Shown: positions 22,833 to 35,000 of the stretch, piece after piece
Layout of the letters: each line of letters opens with the position of its first letter
How positions within the stretch are numbered: position 1 is the stretch's first letter
DNA from: Mactromeris polynyma
Lineage: Eukaryota > Mollusca > Bivalvia > Venerida > Mactridae
Assembly (NCBI GenBank): GCA_032209605.1
Contig: JASFXZ010000004.1
Span: 36,614,401 to 36,678,400, forward strand
Length of the DNA stretch: 64,000 nucleotides
Direction of reading: 5' to 3'
The notes under the pieces: model-generated
The model's input: only the letters and a program-made list of their open reading frames with translations
What the model was told of the DNA's origin: nothing
The model's database searches: none
Translations under genes and position numbers: made by a program

Positions 22833-24949
22833 ACATTTCTATTGCAAGCACACTTCAGTCAACACACTATTTACAAATTACGGTAAGTCTTAAATGAGTA
22901 AACGGGTTTTTTACAGAAAATGAATGAAACGGGTCAGTTAACCCAGCTGTATCATGAAGACTTAAATCCGTTTTAGTAAATTCATAATCCAAATATATGC
23001 ACAAAATCTTTTGTAATTTCATAGTTTGTTCTCAGTTTTCCTTATGCACAAAGTCCCTTACCTATTTTATGAAGAAGTTTTTCTTATATCCATTTTTTAA
23101 AAACATTGTTCTCCTGCACATGGTTATAGTTTCACACGTTGACCCCCATCTTTGATATTAATCCACTGCTACCGGTCGGTTTATAAAATTTTGAGAAAAC
23201 GAGATAAAATCTGTGTGTGTGTTACGACTATTTATTGATAACTTTTATAACCTTTAGGTAGGTATTATGTTCTTGCATACACTTTGCTCAATTTTATTGC
23301 ACACCCAGTTTTTGCTTGCCAGTCGGAAAGATAACAAAAAAATACTGATAATAATAATATAACACAATAGGTTGCATATACTCAATTGTTTAAGAATGCA
23401 AATCTTAATATATTATGTGATGTTGCATAAATACAAGATGATCTGTTTTCATCATCAAGATAATTATACAAAATTTGAGTTGTTTTCGCTCAGTTTTGAA
23501 GGACATCAGTTTTACGAGTACATTCATGACACTACCATTTTTTTAAATCTTATTTTTGTAATTTGAATCTATGTATAGCTATCCAATGCACAAGTAAAAC
23601 AATACTAAGACCACCCTTGGAACCATTGAAAACTGGTCTTCCTGTTTTATAGCTAGTCTTAATATTGAGGTTGAATAAAGAACAAAATGGTGAAAATGGA
23701 CTTGAAAAAGTGTGCTCTTAATTTTAGTGTGGTCTTATTATTGAGGTGTTTTTTAAGTGAGGTTTTACTGTATAGAAGAAGAACGATTTTGAGTATATAT
23801 AGAAATGATCGCTTTTGTATTTTCTGTTTATTGAACACAGATATACTTGCTATTGAAGATAAGTATCATGTACTCATGTATCAAATGATCTAGCTAGATT
23901 CAACATTCAAGAAATGTATTTGATTAATTGGTATACTGGAAATACAGACATGGTACATTTCTGTAATGTTATGACATCTGAAAATATAACTCATATTAAT
24001 TCTATTGTTGTATATGTTCATTAACTCATGTTAGTCAAAGATAACAGCTGAATTTGAGTATCAGAGGACACAACTCTCATTTATATATAATTATATTATG
24101 CTTTTTGTTAAAAATTCATTTGCTTTGTAGCATGTATTATGGGCCAGACAGGGGCGTAGCATAGCTGAAATTGATATGTTAATAAGGCCCAAGTGTTAGT
24201 GGGGTCCGGGGCATGGTCCACTGGAAAATGTTTTATAGCTATTGATCATCAGAGATGTGTTTTGTTGTATATTTCGAACATGTAAATATTCTTACAATAA
24301 GTCAAAACATACATTACATATCCATTGCCTACACACCCTATATGAATCTACGCCCCTACAGGATGCCTTTCATTGCAATATACATCTTGTTTGTTAAAAA
24401 TGAAGGACAAATGACATTAGATGTACTGCCTGCAGCCAAACCTACCAAATATTAGGAGATTAACCGTGAGCTTCAAACTTCTGACCTCTATAATTGCCTC
24501 TGTGTGTTCTGCATGCTGAGCTAACTGGGTGGACTCTGAAAGGAACACAAAGTAGCACAAAAAATCCATCTTCTCACTGGACTTCATACCCTCATCCATT
24601 CAGATTATCTTGTTAAAGATTAGTTAGAACTCAATCAAAATTGTTTTGCTCAAGTGGGTGTACTTGAAATATGACCAAGCAGGGCCACAAGGACTTACCT
24701 CTGGTTAACTAGTGATAACACTATACTGTCTTCTTGCACTTAGGTTGTGTTGGTATATTTTCAGTGGTACAATATGACACTGAATCAACATTACAGTTTA
24801 ACATCTTATCATTATGATTTTGGATAAAGTAAAATAAATACTATTCTGCTTGTATTGTTTCATATGTTATCACCGAGCTGTAACCTTTGTATGATGTTGA
24901 AATTATGATTGGTGAAATAAAAAGTATGAATGGATGAATTATTTAGCAA
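22833..24949. other. Non-coding stretch with one family-A element
   Basis: AT-rich, no exon signature. A reverse-orientation family-A copy lies at about 23,592-23,772. A phrase CAGGGGCGTAGCATAGCTGAAATTGAT (about 24,149-24,174) recurs in similar form at about 21,599, so it is probably another dispersed repeat. Confidence 0.45.
23592..23772. mobile_element. Dispersed TIR element, family A, copy 4 (inverse orientation)
   Basis: Degenerate left end, then ACTAAGACCACCC, GTGAAAATGGACTTGAAAA and GTGGTCTTATTATTGAGG, ending AAGTGAGGTTTTACTGTA. Same family as 6,301-6,482, opposite orientation. Confidence 0.65.
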
Positions 24950-26650
24950 CACTAAATGATAGAGAGAAGAAAGGGGGAGGCATAAGGAAAATGAATGAGG
25001 GAGGAATTGAAGAGATTAGATGAAGGAATTGAAGAGATTAGATGAAGGAATGAATGAAGAAAGAAATGTGGGAGGAATGAATGAAAAAGGAAAGTGGGAA
25101 CTGGAATGAATGAAGAATAAAAGATGGGAGGAAGAGACTGATGAAAAATGAAAAAACTGAAGGAGGTGAATGAATATGGAAAGATGGGAGAGGTATGAAT
25201 GAAAATTTAAAAATGAGGGAGGGATGAAGGAAAGATGGCCAGGATGAATGAATGAAGGAAACAATATAGCAAGGATGAAAAAATGTAGCAGTAAAGGTGA
25301 TAGACATGAAAGAAGTAAAGATGGGTAGGATGGATGAACGAAGACGGAAAATTGGGAGAGAGGGAGGAATGAATGAATATAGAAAGGTGGAGGAAGGCCA
25401 GGATGAATGAAGACAGAAAGGTGAAGGAAACGATGAATGAAGACAGAAAGGAAGAAGGATGAATAAGACAGAAAGGTGGAGGGATGGATGAATGAAGAGA
25501 GAAAGGTGGAGGGATGGATGAATGAAGAGAGAAAGGTGGGAGGGGGATGAATGAAGACAGAAAGGTGGGAGGTGGATGAATGAAGACAGAAAGGAGGGAG
25601 GGGGGTGAATGAAGACAGAAAGGAGGGATGTATGAATGAAGACAGAAAGGTGAAGGAAACGATGAATGAAGACAGAAAGGAAGAAGGATGAATAAGACAG
25701 AAAGGTGGAGGGGTGGATGAATGAAGAGAGAAAGGTGGGAAATGAATGAATGAAGACAGAAATTTTGGGAGGGATTAATGAATACAGAAAGGTGAGAGGG
25801 AGGGATGCATGAAGACAGAAGAAATGAGGGATGCATGAATAAAGACAGTCAGGTGGGAGGGGGGAATGAATCAGGAGAGAAAGTGGGAGGAATGGATGAA
25901 TGAAGATGGAAAGCTGGGAGGGACGTATGCATGAAGATGGAAAGCTGGGAGGGATGTATGAATGAAGATGGAAAGCTGGGAGGGTTGGATGAATGAAGAT
26001 GGAAAGCTGGGAGGAACGGATGAATGAAGATGGAAAGCTGGGAGGGATGTATGAATGAAGATGGAAAGCTGGGAGGGTTGGATGAATGAAGATGGAAAGC
26101 TGGGAGGGTTGGATGAATGAAGATGGAAAGCTGGGAGGGTTGGATGAATGAAGATGGAAAGCTGGGAGGGTTGGATGAATGAAGATGGAAAGCTGGGAGG
26201 GTTGGATGAATGAAGATGGAAAGCTGGGAGGGTTGGATGAATGAAGATGGAAAGCTGGGAGGGATGTATGAATGAAGATGGAAAGCTGGGAGGGTTGGAT
26301 GAATGAAGATGGAAAGCTGGGAGGAATGGATGAATGAAGATGGAAAGGCAAATGAATGAAAACAGAAAGGTGGGAGGGAGGGATAAGTTGAGATGGAAAG
26401 GTGGGTAGGAGGGATTGACAAAGGCTTAAATTGTGGATGGATGGATGAATTAAAACAGAAAGATGGAAGGGACGGATGAATGAAGATGAAAGGTTGGGAG
26501 GGATGGAGATGGAAAGTGGAAGGGGAGGATGAAGGAAGACAGAAAGGAGGGAGGAAGATGAAAAGGTGGGAGGGAAGGATGAATGAAGATGGAACGAAGG
26601 GAGGGAAAGATGAATGAAGAGGAAACAGTTGAAGAGAGAAAGAAAACCAG
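24950..26650. repeat. Purine-strand minisatellite (GATGAATGAAGA...)
   Basis: About 1.7 kb in which the + strand is overwhelmingly A and G. The right half (about 25,890-26,345) is a regular 31-bp repeat (GATGGAAAGCTGGGAGGG plus TTGGATGAATGAA); the left half is a looser set of 28-31-bp units such as GAATGAAGACAGAAAGGTGG. The minus strand is open for up to 437 codons of FIHPTLPAFHLHSS-like repeats, which follow directly from the array and are not a credible protein. Confidence 0.9.
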
Positions 26651-28030
26651 ATAATGAACTCAGATGTATTAAGAGGGGAATATGTGCTACATACTGACTT
26701 TTGTATTAACAGTACAAACATTACAGACAAAAGAGCGATAACAGATGATAAGCGCATGGATTGAAATAAGCAATGATGTAGTAGTTTTATTGGTTAAGAT
26801 TTTGAGTTTTTGCACGAACCAGGGACCTTATATGATATAGTGTGTTCTAGCATGAACACATGTTAGTCGAATCAATAAATGAAGACAAAAAGTATTAAAA
26901 TTATGCGTTTGCTCATTTGTTTTGGAAACAGTCGTCGCAGAGTTCGTCTCATTTGATACCTCTCTATGTATCACTGCGCATGATTTGCATACGACCAATA
27001 AGACCAATCCATATGTCGGATTGATCGTGACATCACTAACTGTCGTACTACTTTCCGTTGTCTTTGATAAATTTGCACTCAACACACCTCACTTGACTTG
27101 ACGCAAGGATATACAGATCTGTGTTTCCAAATCCATCGTGAGACTTTTATTTTAAAGTGAAATATCTGGTTCAAGAATTATTGTGAATTATTGTTTAAGT
27201 GTGTGTGGTTAAAATGTCTTTGGTAAGAGCAGCTTTTGTGTACGTAAAAAGGGAAATCGATGAATTGAGGGAGGATTATTTTTTATAGGAAACGAGTGCT
27301 CCATTCGGATACATTTCTTGTAGATGTTGACTCCATGTTTGACTCCAGCCTAGGTTACTATATATATCGTCGATACGATTCATTCGCAAACATTCCCGCT
27401 ATCATACATAAAAGTTGCCCGCTCGCAGAAGTTACGAATTTATAGACAATGAAGGGAATACCTTGTAACATGGACGCGCTCGGCAGACGAGTTGGAACAA
27501 TATTCCAGAATCGGATTCTGAACATTATTTTACTGCACACTGAATACTGTAGCAATTCGTTAAATAATAACTGCAGTAACTGTTAATCTCTATTGTATGT
27601 TTTAAAAACAATTCATTCCGTCGCGGATTTATAAACCATGTCCGTGATTCCGTATTGTTAGGAATGAGGTAGAGTAGAGCAATCGGATCACAGCGGCTAT
27701 AGTCTGATTTCCGAACTGTACAGAAGTTGATGAAATGTTGAGTTCAAGGTCACGCTAGAAGTAAACGTGTGTGCGGAGAACGAATGGGATAAACCGCGAA
27801 GAATGGAGATATCGAATGTAAACAGGAATACATAAACTGACAACCATAACGGATTTCGTATAAACTTAGAAAAATATTTTTTTCTTAGAGGATATTGTTC
27901 GCTCTCGTTGTCCCGATACATATGGCCTTCTGTGACACGGAGCAGATCGCGACTCGATTTGGGCAGGTTATGTTCTTCAGTGACACTGGTTACGATAATG
28001 TCTTGCACATGTGGAGAAGTTGGCAGTACT
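26651..28030. other. Unique stretch with relatively frequent CpG; possible promoter
   Basis: Sequence between the purine array and the 2.57-kb inverted-repeat element. CpG dinucleotides look commoner here than in neighbouring AT-rich DNA. Around 26,975-27,060 there are ATTTGCAT (octamer-like), two CCAAT words and GTGACATCAC (CRE-like). At 27,213 an ATG is followed after three codons by a good donor (TTG|GTAAGA). No downstream coding partner was found, so a first exon is only a possibility. Minus-strand frames of 65-115 codons here have no recognisable domain. Confidence 0.3.
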
Positions 28031-30599
28031 GGGCCCGTATTCAATATACATCTTAAGTTAAAAAGTTATCTTAAATCCTAAGATTTCCATTAAATTTAAG
28101 ATTTTTCTTGCATTTCTTCCTTAGATTTCAATAAAAATCTTAAGTGGTATTCACAAAGCATATTATCTTAAGATATTGTTTATTTTTCTCCTTAACTGTA
28201 AGGTACCTCTTAGCAATCTTAACTTTTATCTTAAATATAAGGAAAATGCTAGTATTTTCGATATCTACAATCTGCTGCTTGTATTTTGTTTAAAAGAAGT
28301 TCCAGCATATACAATGACTGTTATTTTATCGTTCTACGTATATTTCCATTAATGCCCTAGTATAACATTTGTCAGGGGCGACTATTCTTGCTCGATCTAC
28401 CTGACAAACGCTTGTCAGTATTTACGAAGCGGCGTTGGAAGATTGATTTTGTGACTAAAATGCTTATTTCATTGTAATTAATTAAATATTTCTCAATGAA
28501 TGTGATTGAAATGGTATGACATACAAGTTGTGATCGGAAAATACTTTCACTGTTTGGAGACGCTCATTCAACAACGACCAATGGATATCATATTTCCACC
28601 AAAACACGATCATTATTTATGGGCCCGTTTTATCAACGTTCTTACGCACAAAAGTTTCGTAAGATTTTCTTACGACGTTCTTACTATCGCAAGAGCGGTT
28701 TATCAATATTTCCGTACGCATGCAGACGCTACGAATTCGTTAGTTATAACGAAAATGCTACTCGGTGGTTTTAGGCATTCGTAACGTTCGTAACAAATAT
28801 GATTTATCATGATTTCACATTAATCAACAATAGTTATGAACTTTTTAATCCATTCATCTACTTCATATCACATGAAATTGTCTGGCATTACTGGGGGGGG
28901 GGGGGGGGTACATTAATAAGTATATATTGTTATCTTATAAAGATGATTCCATACATACTAGCTGATACAGTAGTCAATCGAACAAAGTAAAACTTCTAAC
29001 AATTAAAAGGTAATTTGAAGAAGGAATAAGAATAGTCTGTATGTGGAATTGTACATGGAATATAAATGTATGGTTTACATTTGAAGTACAATATCAACTA
29101 TGTCATACAACTTTTAAAATTTAATACTATTATTTGGTTATTGCTAAGCCTAATTTTAAACTGTTACGACATGAAATTGATGACTTTATATATCAAGACA
29201 GATTAATTATGAACTCTTATAAACCATTAGAATTACTGTGGTTATGACTGTAAGCAGCATTTCACATTTCTTTAATAATAGTCTGCATCATTAACATCAC
29301 CAGCTGAATGACATCCTCAATGATATTTGACTTACAATTAAGTATTAAATCCTCAATAAATTAGATCTTAAAGATCGTGAAAACTCAAGAAAATAATAAA
29401 CTATTTAAGCAAGTTTTCATCCTTCTGAGCATAGAATACCACTCAATATACTGTTTCTTAAGCTGTGTAGTGGAGTGTGACGAAACGGTAGAGCACCTTG
29501 CGATAGTTGGGGTTCTTACGAACAACAATTTAAAATTTCACGATCTGTTCATGTCTAGCTGTTCTTTGTTACATAGTTATATGATTACATTCATGTAATA
29601 AAATTCACCAGACCAATGCTTAACAACTTTAAAGATTAAAATCAGAAGCAATTTTATGCATTTCATATAATACATATGTACTGCATAACCATCAACAAAT
29701 TGCTTACTTTTTGAAGAACGCACCCTCATAATGCATTTTAGATTTGTTTACAATAATAAACTGAATGTTGCAACTGTCATAAATTCTTGATCGCTTCAGT
29801 GAAATTTTTGATTATAGTATATACATTTTTAAGTATAAGTGTTTATTCATGAGAATGCAAAATTTCAAATCAGCTGAAAATTCCGCAAGGGGTCCAGGGG
29901 GGGGGGGGCGCTGAAGTTACTAGCTTTAAGCATCTAAGATGGTTTAAATTGTCTCAAAAACGGCCCTTGCGAGCGTCAAATCAATCCCCGGAAAATTCTC
30001 ATGCCTGATTATTACACGAGTACAGTAGAGCCACTCGTAACAAGTCTCTTAAGTCATGTATGTCATGTTTTATATTGTTGTTGTTTTATCTATAAACTAG
30101 AGACAAGTGCTAATCAGTTCATCTACTGTCTGACAGCGATGTAATCGATTTTTACAAAATGTTATTTCACAATCTTTCTGAAAAACGGAATATGTATTGC
30201 AAAAATATTATTTTTTTCAAAACCGTTTGCACAAGTTTGATATCTCAATCCGTTGTTGAGATATTAACGATTTCCCACAGTTCCCATGTATTTTCCCCAT
30301 TACCCACGTTATCGACGGTGAACGGTTCACCAGTAATAATAGGACATGATTGTTGGGAGTAGAATATAGATGTGTTGAAACAACAGTAGCTTACAGAAAT
30401 CATTGGTCCATGCAGCAGTAGAAATTTAGAACACGACTAAGATTTTTTTTACTTAAGAAAATCTTAGGAAAGAAATATCTTAAGTAATATATTGAATATA
30501 ACTTAAAGATAAAATATTTTTTATCCTTGCGTAAGGAAAAAATATGTCTTAAGGAAAAACTTAAGAAATATCTTAAGATGTATATTGAATACGGGCCCT
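28031..30599. mobile_element. 2.57-kb element with GGGCCCGTATTCAAT inverted ends
   Basis: The left end begins GGGCCCGTATTCAATATACA at 28,031; the right end is its exact reverse complement finishing at 30,599, and 27 bp are shared through CATCTTAAG. Subterminal regions on both sides are full of TCTTAAG/CTTAAGA words in inverted arrangement (28,055-28,240 and 30,430-30,590). The interior holds no transposase frame; open frames are under about 95 codons. It includes G runs of 16 (28,893-28,908) and 12 (29,897-29,908). Target duplications were not found, so the superfamily is unassigned. Confidence 0.6.
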
Positions 30600-32098
30600 G
30601 GAATGCACCCTACGCTGGACTATACAGTTAGTTAATGAAACATAACTGACGCCCTAAATACAATTGTTAAATAATTTGAGAGCGACTTTGAAGGAATAGA
30701 CTCGTCAATACATCAGTGTATCCTATGTTCAGAAATTAAGTATATATAATACAATTATATAACCTTGGACTATATATGTATATATTGGTCCCAGATATAA
30801 CTATGGATATATCATGATACGGCTAATATGAGTCATTAGATGCATCCAACAATACGTCTTGTGTATTATTACAATACAGATTTTGCCACTATTGTCGAGA
30901 CAATGGCACTGCGCTAAGTACTACCTTACATTAAATGCTACTGGAATTGCCTCGACGCCGCTCTTGAACCTTCTAAGACAATGTCGATGAACGGCTTCAT
31001 ATCGGTACAATAGATTATCTCCCTTGAGATATCTCGACGAAGTTCCAATATAACAGTCCTGTCGGTTCCATGTTTTTGATGATGGTTATCTGTAAACCCT
31101 GCAACCATGGAGCATTTTGTTTAAGCGCCCAAGGACAGACACGTCTTTGATAAAGGAAACACGCTGTCAGATGTTCGGCAATACTCGTAACAGGCTGATC
31201 GACCTGTTAGCAAATAACACCTCGGTCAGTTATGTTTGTCCTCTTCGAATTATGAGCGCCTCGCTAACAACCCAATGGGCGACACAGTTATCACAGCACA
31301 CTATGTCACAGTCAGTGTTTATTTGGTTACAAACGTGAGCAAAATTGCTTTAAGAACATTGCCGAACGTTTGCAATCTGTTTCTGTTACTGAACACGGGT
31401 CATGTATATTGTAACAGGAGTTTCGTTACAAAATACTAAGAAATGGATTTAATATTTAATAATATTAATTGTCAAAATGGTGCTAACATGTAACTCAAGC
31501 TATAGTAAAAATAAAATGTTCAAACATTACGGCTAAAACAAATGAACTGACCAGTCAAATGACAAATAAGTAAAAGTTACCTCGAGTGTCTGGAGACAAT
31601 GGCCAAGATAGGTCAAATTCAATGTCTTTTATAGGAAAGCTTCCCGCCAAATACTGGATTTTGAACATATTCCATGCAATCCACTAATTCTCTAAACTAC
31701 ACGAAAATACTGATCTGCCGACCTTGGAAAACTGGAAAAACTTGTATTACTTCATATAAAGACTGACTGGAAAGCATGCATTGATTGATATGTTTAGATA
31801 TCTAGGACTAGTCGATACTAAATCAGGCAAGGCCATAACACTATTGGTTTTAATACAGTAACTGAAGGATGTAAAACAATGTATAAGAAATAAACCATTC
31901 TTGCTACTATATCTTAACATTCGGGGTGCGTCATGCCACAGTGCTCCTCAACTCGCACCGCCATTTACAGGCATAAATCTATACGCTATACAAATACACT
32001 ATTCAGTCATATTTTATACACGGCGAAATTGGTAAGAATGGAAATAAACTGGTTTGTGTTTTTAACACATATTCGTTTAAACTGAACATTCTGTGAAA
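30600..32098. other. 5' flank of the sulfatase gene
   Basis: Non-coding as far as seen. Two overlapping short open frames (31,117-31,338 and 31,236-31,439) have no recognisable motif. No convincing TATA box was identified close to the sulfatase ATG, and the transcription start cannot be placed from sequence alone. Confidence 0.4.
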
Positions 32099-35000
32099 AT
32101 GGTGAAAACGGACGTGTTTAAATCAGTGCTGTTGTTTCTATTTGTGGGCAATGGTGCTTATTGTAGAAACAAACATCCAAACGTTGTGTTTATTGTTGCA
32201 GACGATTTAGGTAAGGGTTATATTTTTCAGTTACCTGCTATATGTTATGTTCTTTCATTATATAAATCTATGTATATAACACCCGGTTGATATATCGAGG
32301 GCTCAACGCAACACTGTCGTAGTTCTACTATGTATTTATATAGGAGTTACGACAGTGTTGAGTAGAGCCCTCGATATATTTACTGTATCGGAAAATTGAA
32401 GTATTTTCCCTAGATTATAATCGTGTACTTGCTGCGTTTTATAGTTGAATTTCTAGATCAGGGTTTCATTCTAGTTTTAGTTCATTAAAAACATTACAGT
32501 ACATAAGCTCCTCGTATTTGGCTTAATAAAATATAAGACGTGTACATGTCCATTTAGCCATAAACATTCATTATGCAGTTATCTATAGATGAAGGACTGT
32601 ACGTATAACAATAAAAACTGTACATTTCACCTTGCTATAATATGTAGGTTCAATGATATTGCTACAAGGAAATATGGCTATTTTCTATAACATATATCGC
32701 CTTAAACAGCACTGTAGCCTACGATTGATTTACTGCAAACCTGCTGTGAATTTCAATCGTTTGTTTCCGGGGTCGAAAGCGAAACTAGTCTATCTGCATA
32801 TAAATAAAGAAGGCGATAGCTTGGGTTGTCTTTCACTCCTTTGTTTAGTTAGTTTGTACATTTCATTGTGTGTGTTCCTTTGTAGCATATTGACTGATCA
32901 TTGATATTGGTTTATACAAAATATTATGTTTAACTTAGGTTATCGCCCTTGTGTTACCTTTGCCCCGTACATATTTACTAAAACCCGTAACAGTCCGGAC
33001 CATGTATACTCCTTGTAGCAGTTAACTCCCTGTATAAAAATGCATCTCAGGTGTTTAGCCCTAAATTCCGGTATTTATATGATTGGAAATGACAGGATAT
33101 GTCAATATGGCCGTTATGTATTAATTGCTAGAATATATTTCCAAGTAAAATAGGGCAGGAGACGTTTTATGAATTTTCTGGACCAGTCATATTAAGTTTA
33201 TACAGATATGTATATTAATAGAAATGCAAAATCATCCAAAGAAGATATCGGGGCGTCATTAGGATGAAAAGTCAAATACTTAATTTATCCTGGCATAACC
33301 GTCGTATTATACTGCTGCAAAATAAGCGAAATTCCCAAACAAATCAAAACGTTTGTACACATTCTTATTTTCAGGATGGAACGATGTGGGATTTCACAAT
33401 CCATCTATGATAACACCGAATATAGACAAACTGGCATATCAAGGTGTCATCTTGAATCATTCATACGTACAACCAGTATGTTCACCGTAAGTATTGTACT
33501 ATTGAGTTTCATGCACGCACAACGGGAAACACGACACTCATAGTTGAGATTGTAAAAACCCAAGTCGTCACGCATTGTCCTGCTAATAAATGTATATGAA
33601 CCCATAAGCCAACACGGCTACCTCAGTCGCTCGACTTCCAAATTGAGGTTGTAGGCTTGAACCTTGAAGATAATTATCCAAATTAATTCCTTAGTAACCT
33701 CTGATTCATGATAAACAAGAAATACCTTGAAAAAAGTTGGTCGGCCCAATTTAAAGGTTAAGATTTGTTGTGCAACATAAAAATGCCGAGATGTTACGAT
33801 TGCTGGTCACTACAGATCCAAAATGGATTTCGGTAAATTCACCGTAATTCAGTGCATTCGTATTGTAACGTACCCTTCATTGAAAGGTTAATCAATCCGC
33901 GTCGAAGTTACAAACGTTGTTCGGTTGAAGATAAATGCCTTGGCGGTTAACGTAAGATTTGATTGGTTTACACAACACTGATATGCAAATAGCGAAACCA
34001 TGTTAGTAAAAAACCCGAATACTCTTTTATGATGCATTGAACGCCTTGGTCACATTAGGCGGGCTTTGAAGACTGTGTCTTCATGTAGAGGATACTGTGA
34101 TCTATACTGTGATACTATGCCGTAAACACGTTACATGATACCACTACTTGTCACTTTAGCCTGAAACCGATCCAAGCAGTCCTGGTTCTACCCTTGTGTC
34201 GACAGGGGAACTGCTAGAACGCTTGTAATGCCTTTGATATGTCGATATCGAGGCTCGAACACCCCTAGGCGCACGTTCTACCATTGCGAAACTGAGACGA
34301 TGTTCTGCTTCATAAAGGGAAATTTGCAGTTCTGTATGAACATCTTGGCACAGGTTGGTAACGTGGAACCCCACTTACCGTCATACATCACAGACATAGA
34401 AAACAAACACACATATAGGTTGTGAAATACACATTAAACATTTATATAGGTTGTGTTATATCTATACTGGAACATTAAACAGACATATAGGTTGTGTTAT
34501 ATCTTTACAGGCATACTAAACAAACATATAGGTTGTGTAATATCTATACTGACGCATTAAAACAAACAATTATATAGGTTGTGTAATATCTGTACTTACA
34601 CATTTTGAAATGTTATATTTGCAGATCGCGACATTCCTTTATGACGGGATACTACCCATTTAAAGCCGGACTTCAAGTAAGTATGCAAGCATTCACACGT
34701 TTATACTAACTCATGTCAATCATTGAGGTACGCAAAAAGCACAAATAGAAACGATAGTAAATGCAAAACAAAACTCTTCTGACTGAAACTGTTCCTGACA
34801 TTGTTGCAAGCTCACAGCTAATGTTTAACACTCTGACAGTATCGATTGCTGTATACTTATCTAGCTTTGTTTGTTTAGCACTTGTACATACGCCATTATA
34901 TTTTTGTCTCAATTCAGGGACAATCGTTGAAAATTAAACGTCGTATCTCATACACTTGTTTTATCTGAGAATTGTCGACTGATATAACAGGTCGTATCTA

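Noticed and set aside
25038..26351. 437-codon minus-strand frame rich in FIHP and FHLHSS
   Set aside because: It follows exactly from the purine-rich array, and overlapping minus-strand frames of similar composition exist in other phases; no domain.
27697..28044. 115-codon minus-strand frame
   Set aside because: It starts at a TTG lying inside the end of the 28,031-30,599 element and matches no family I recognise.
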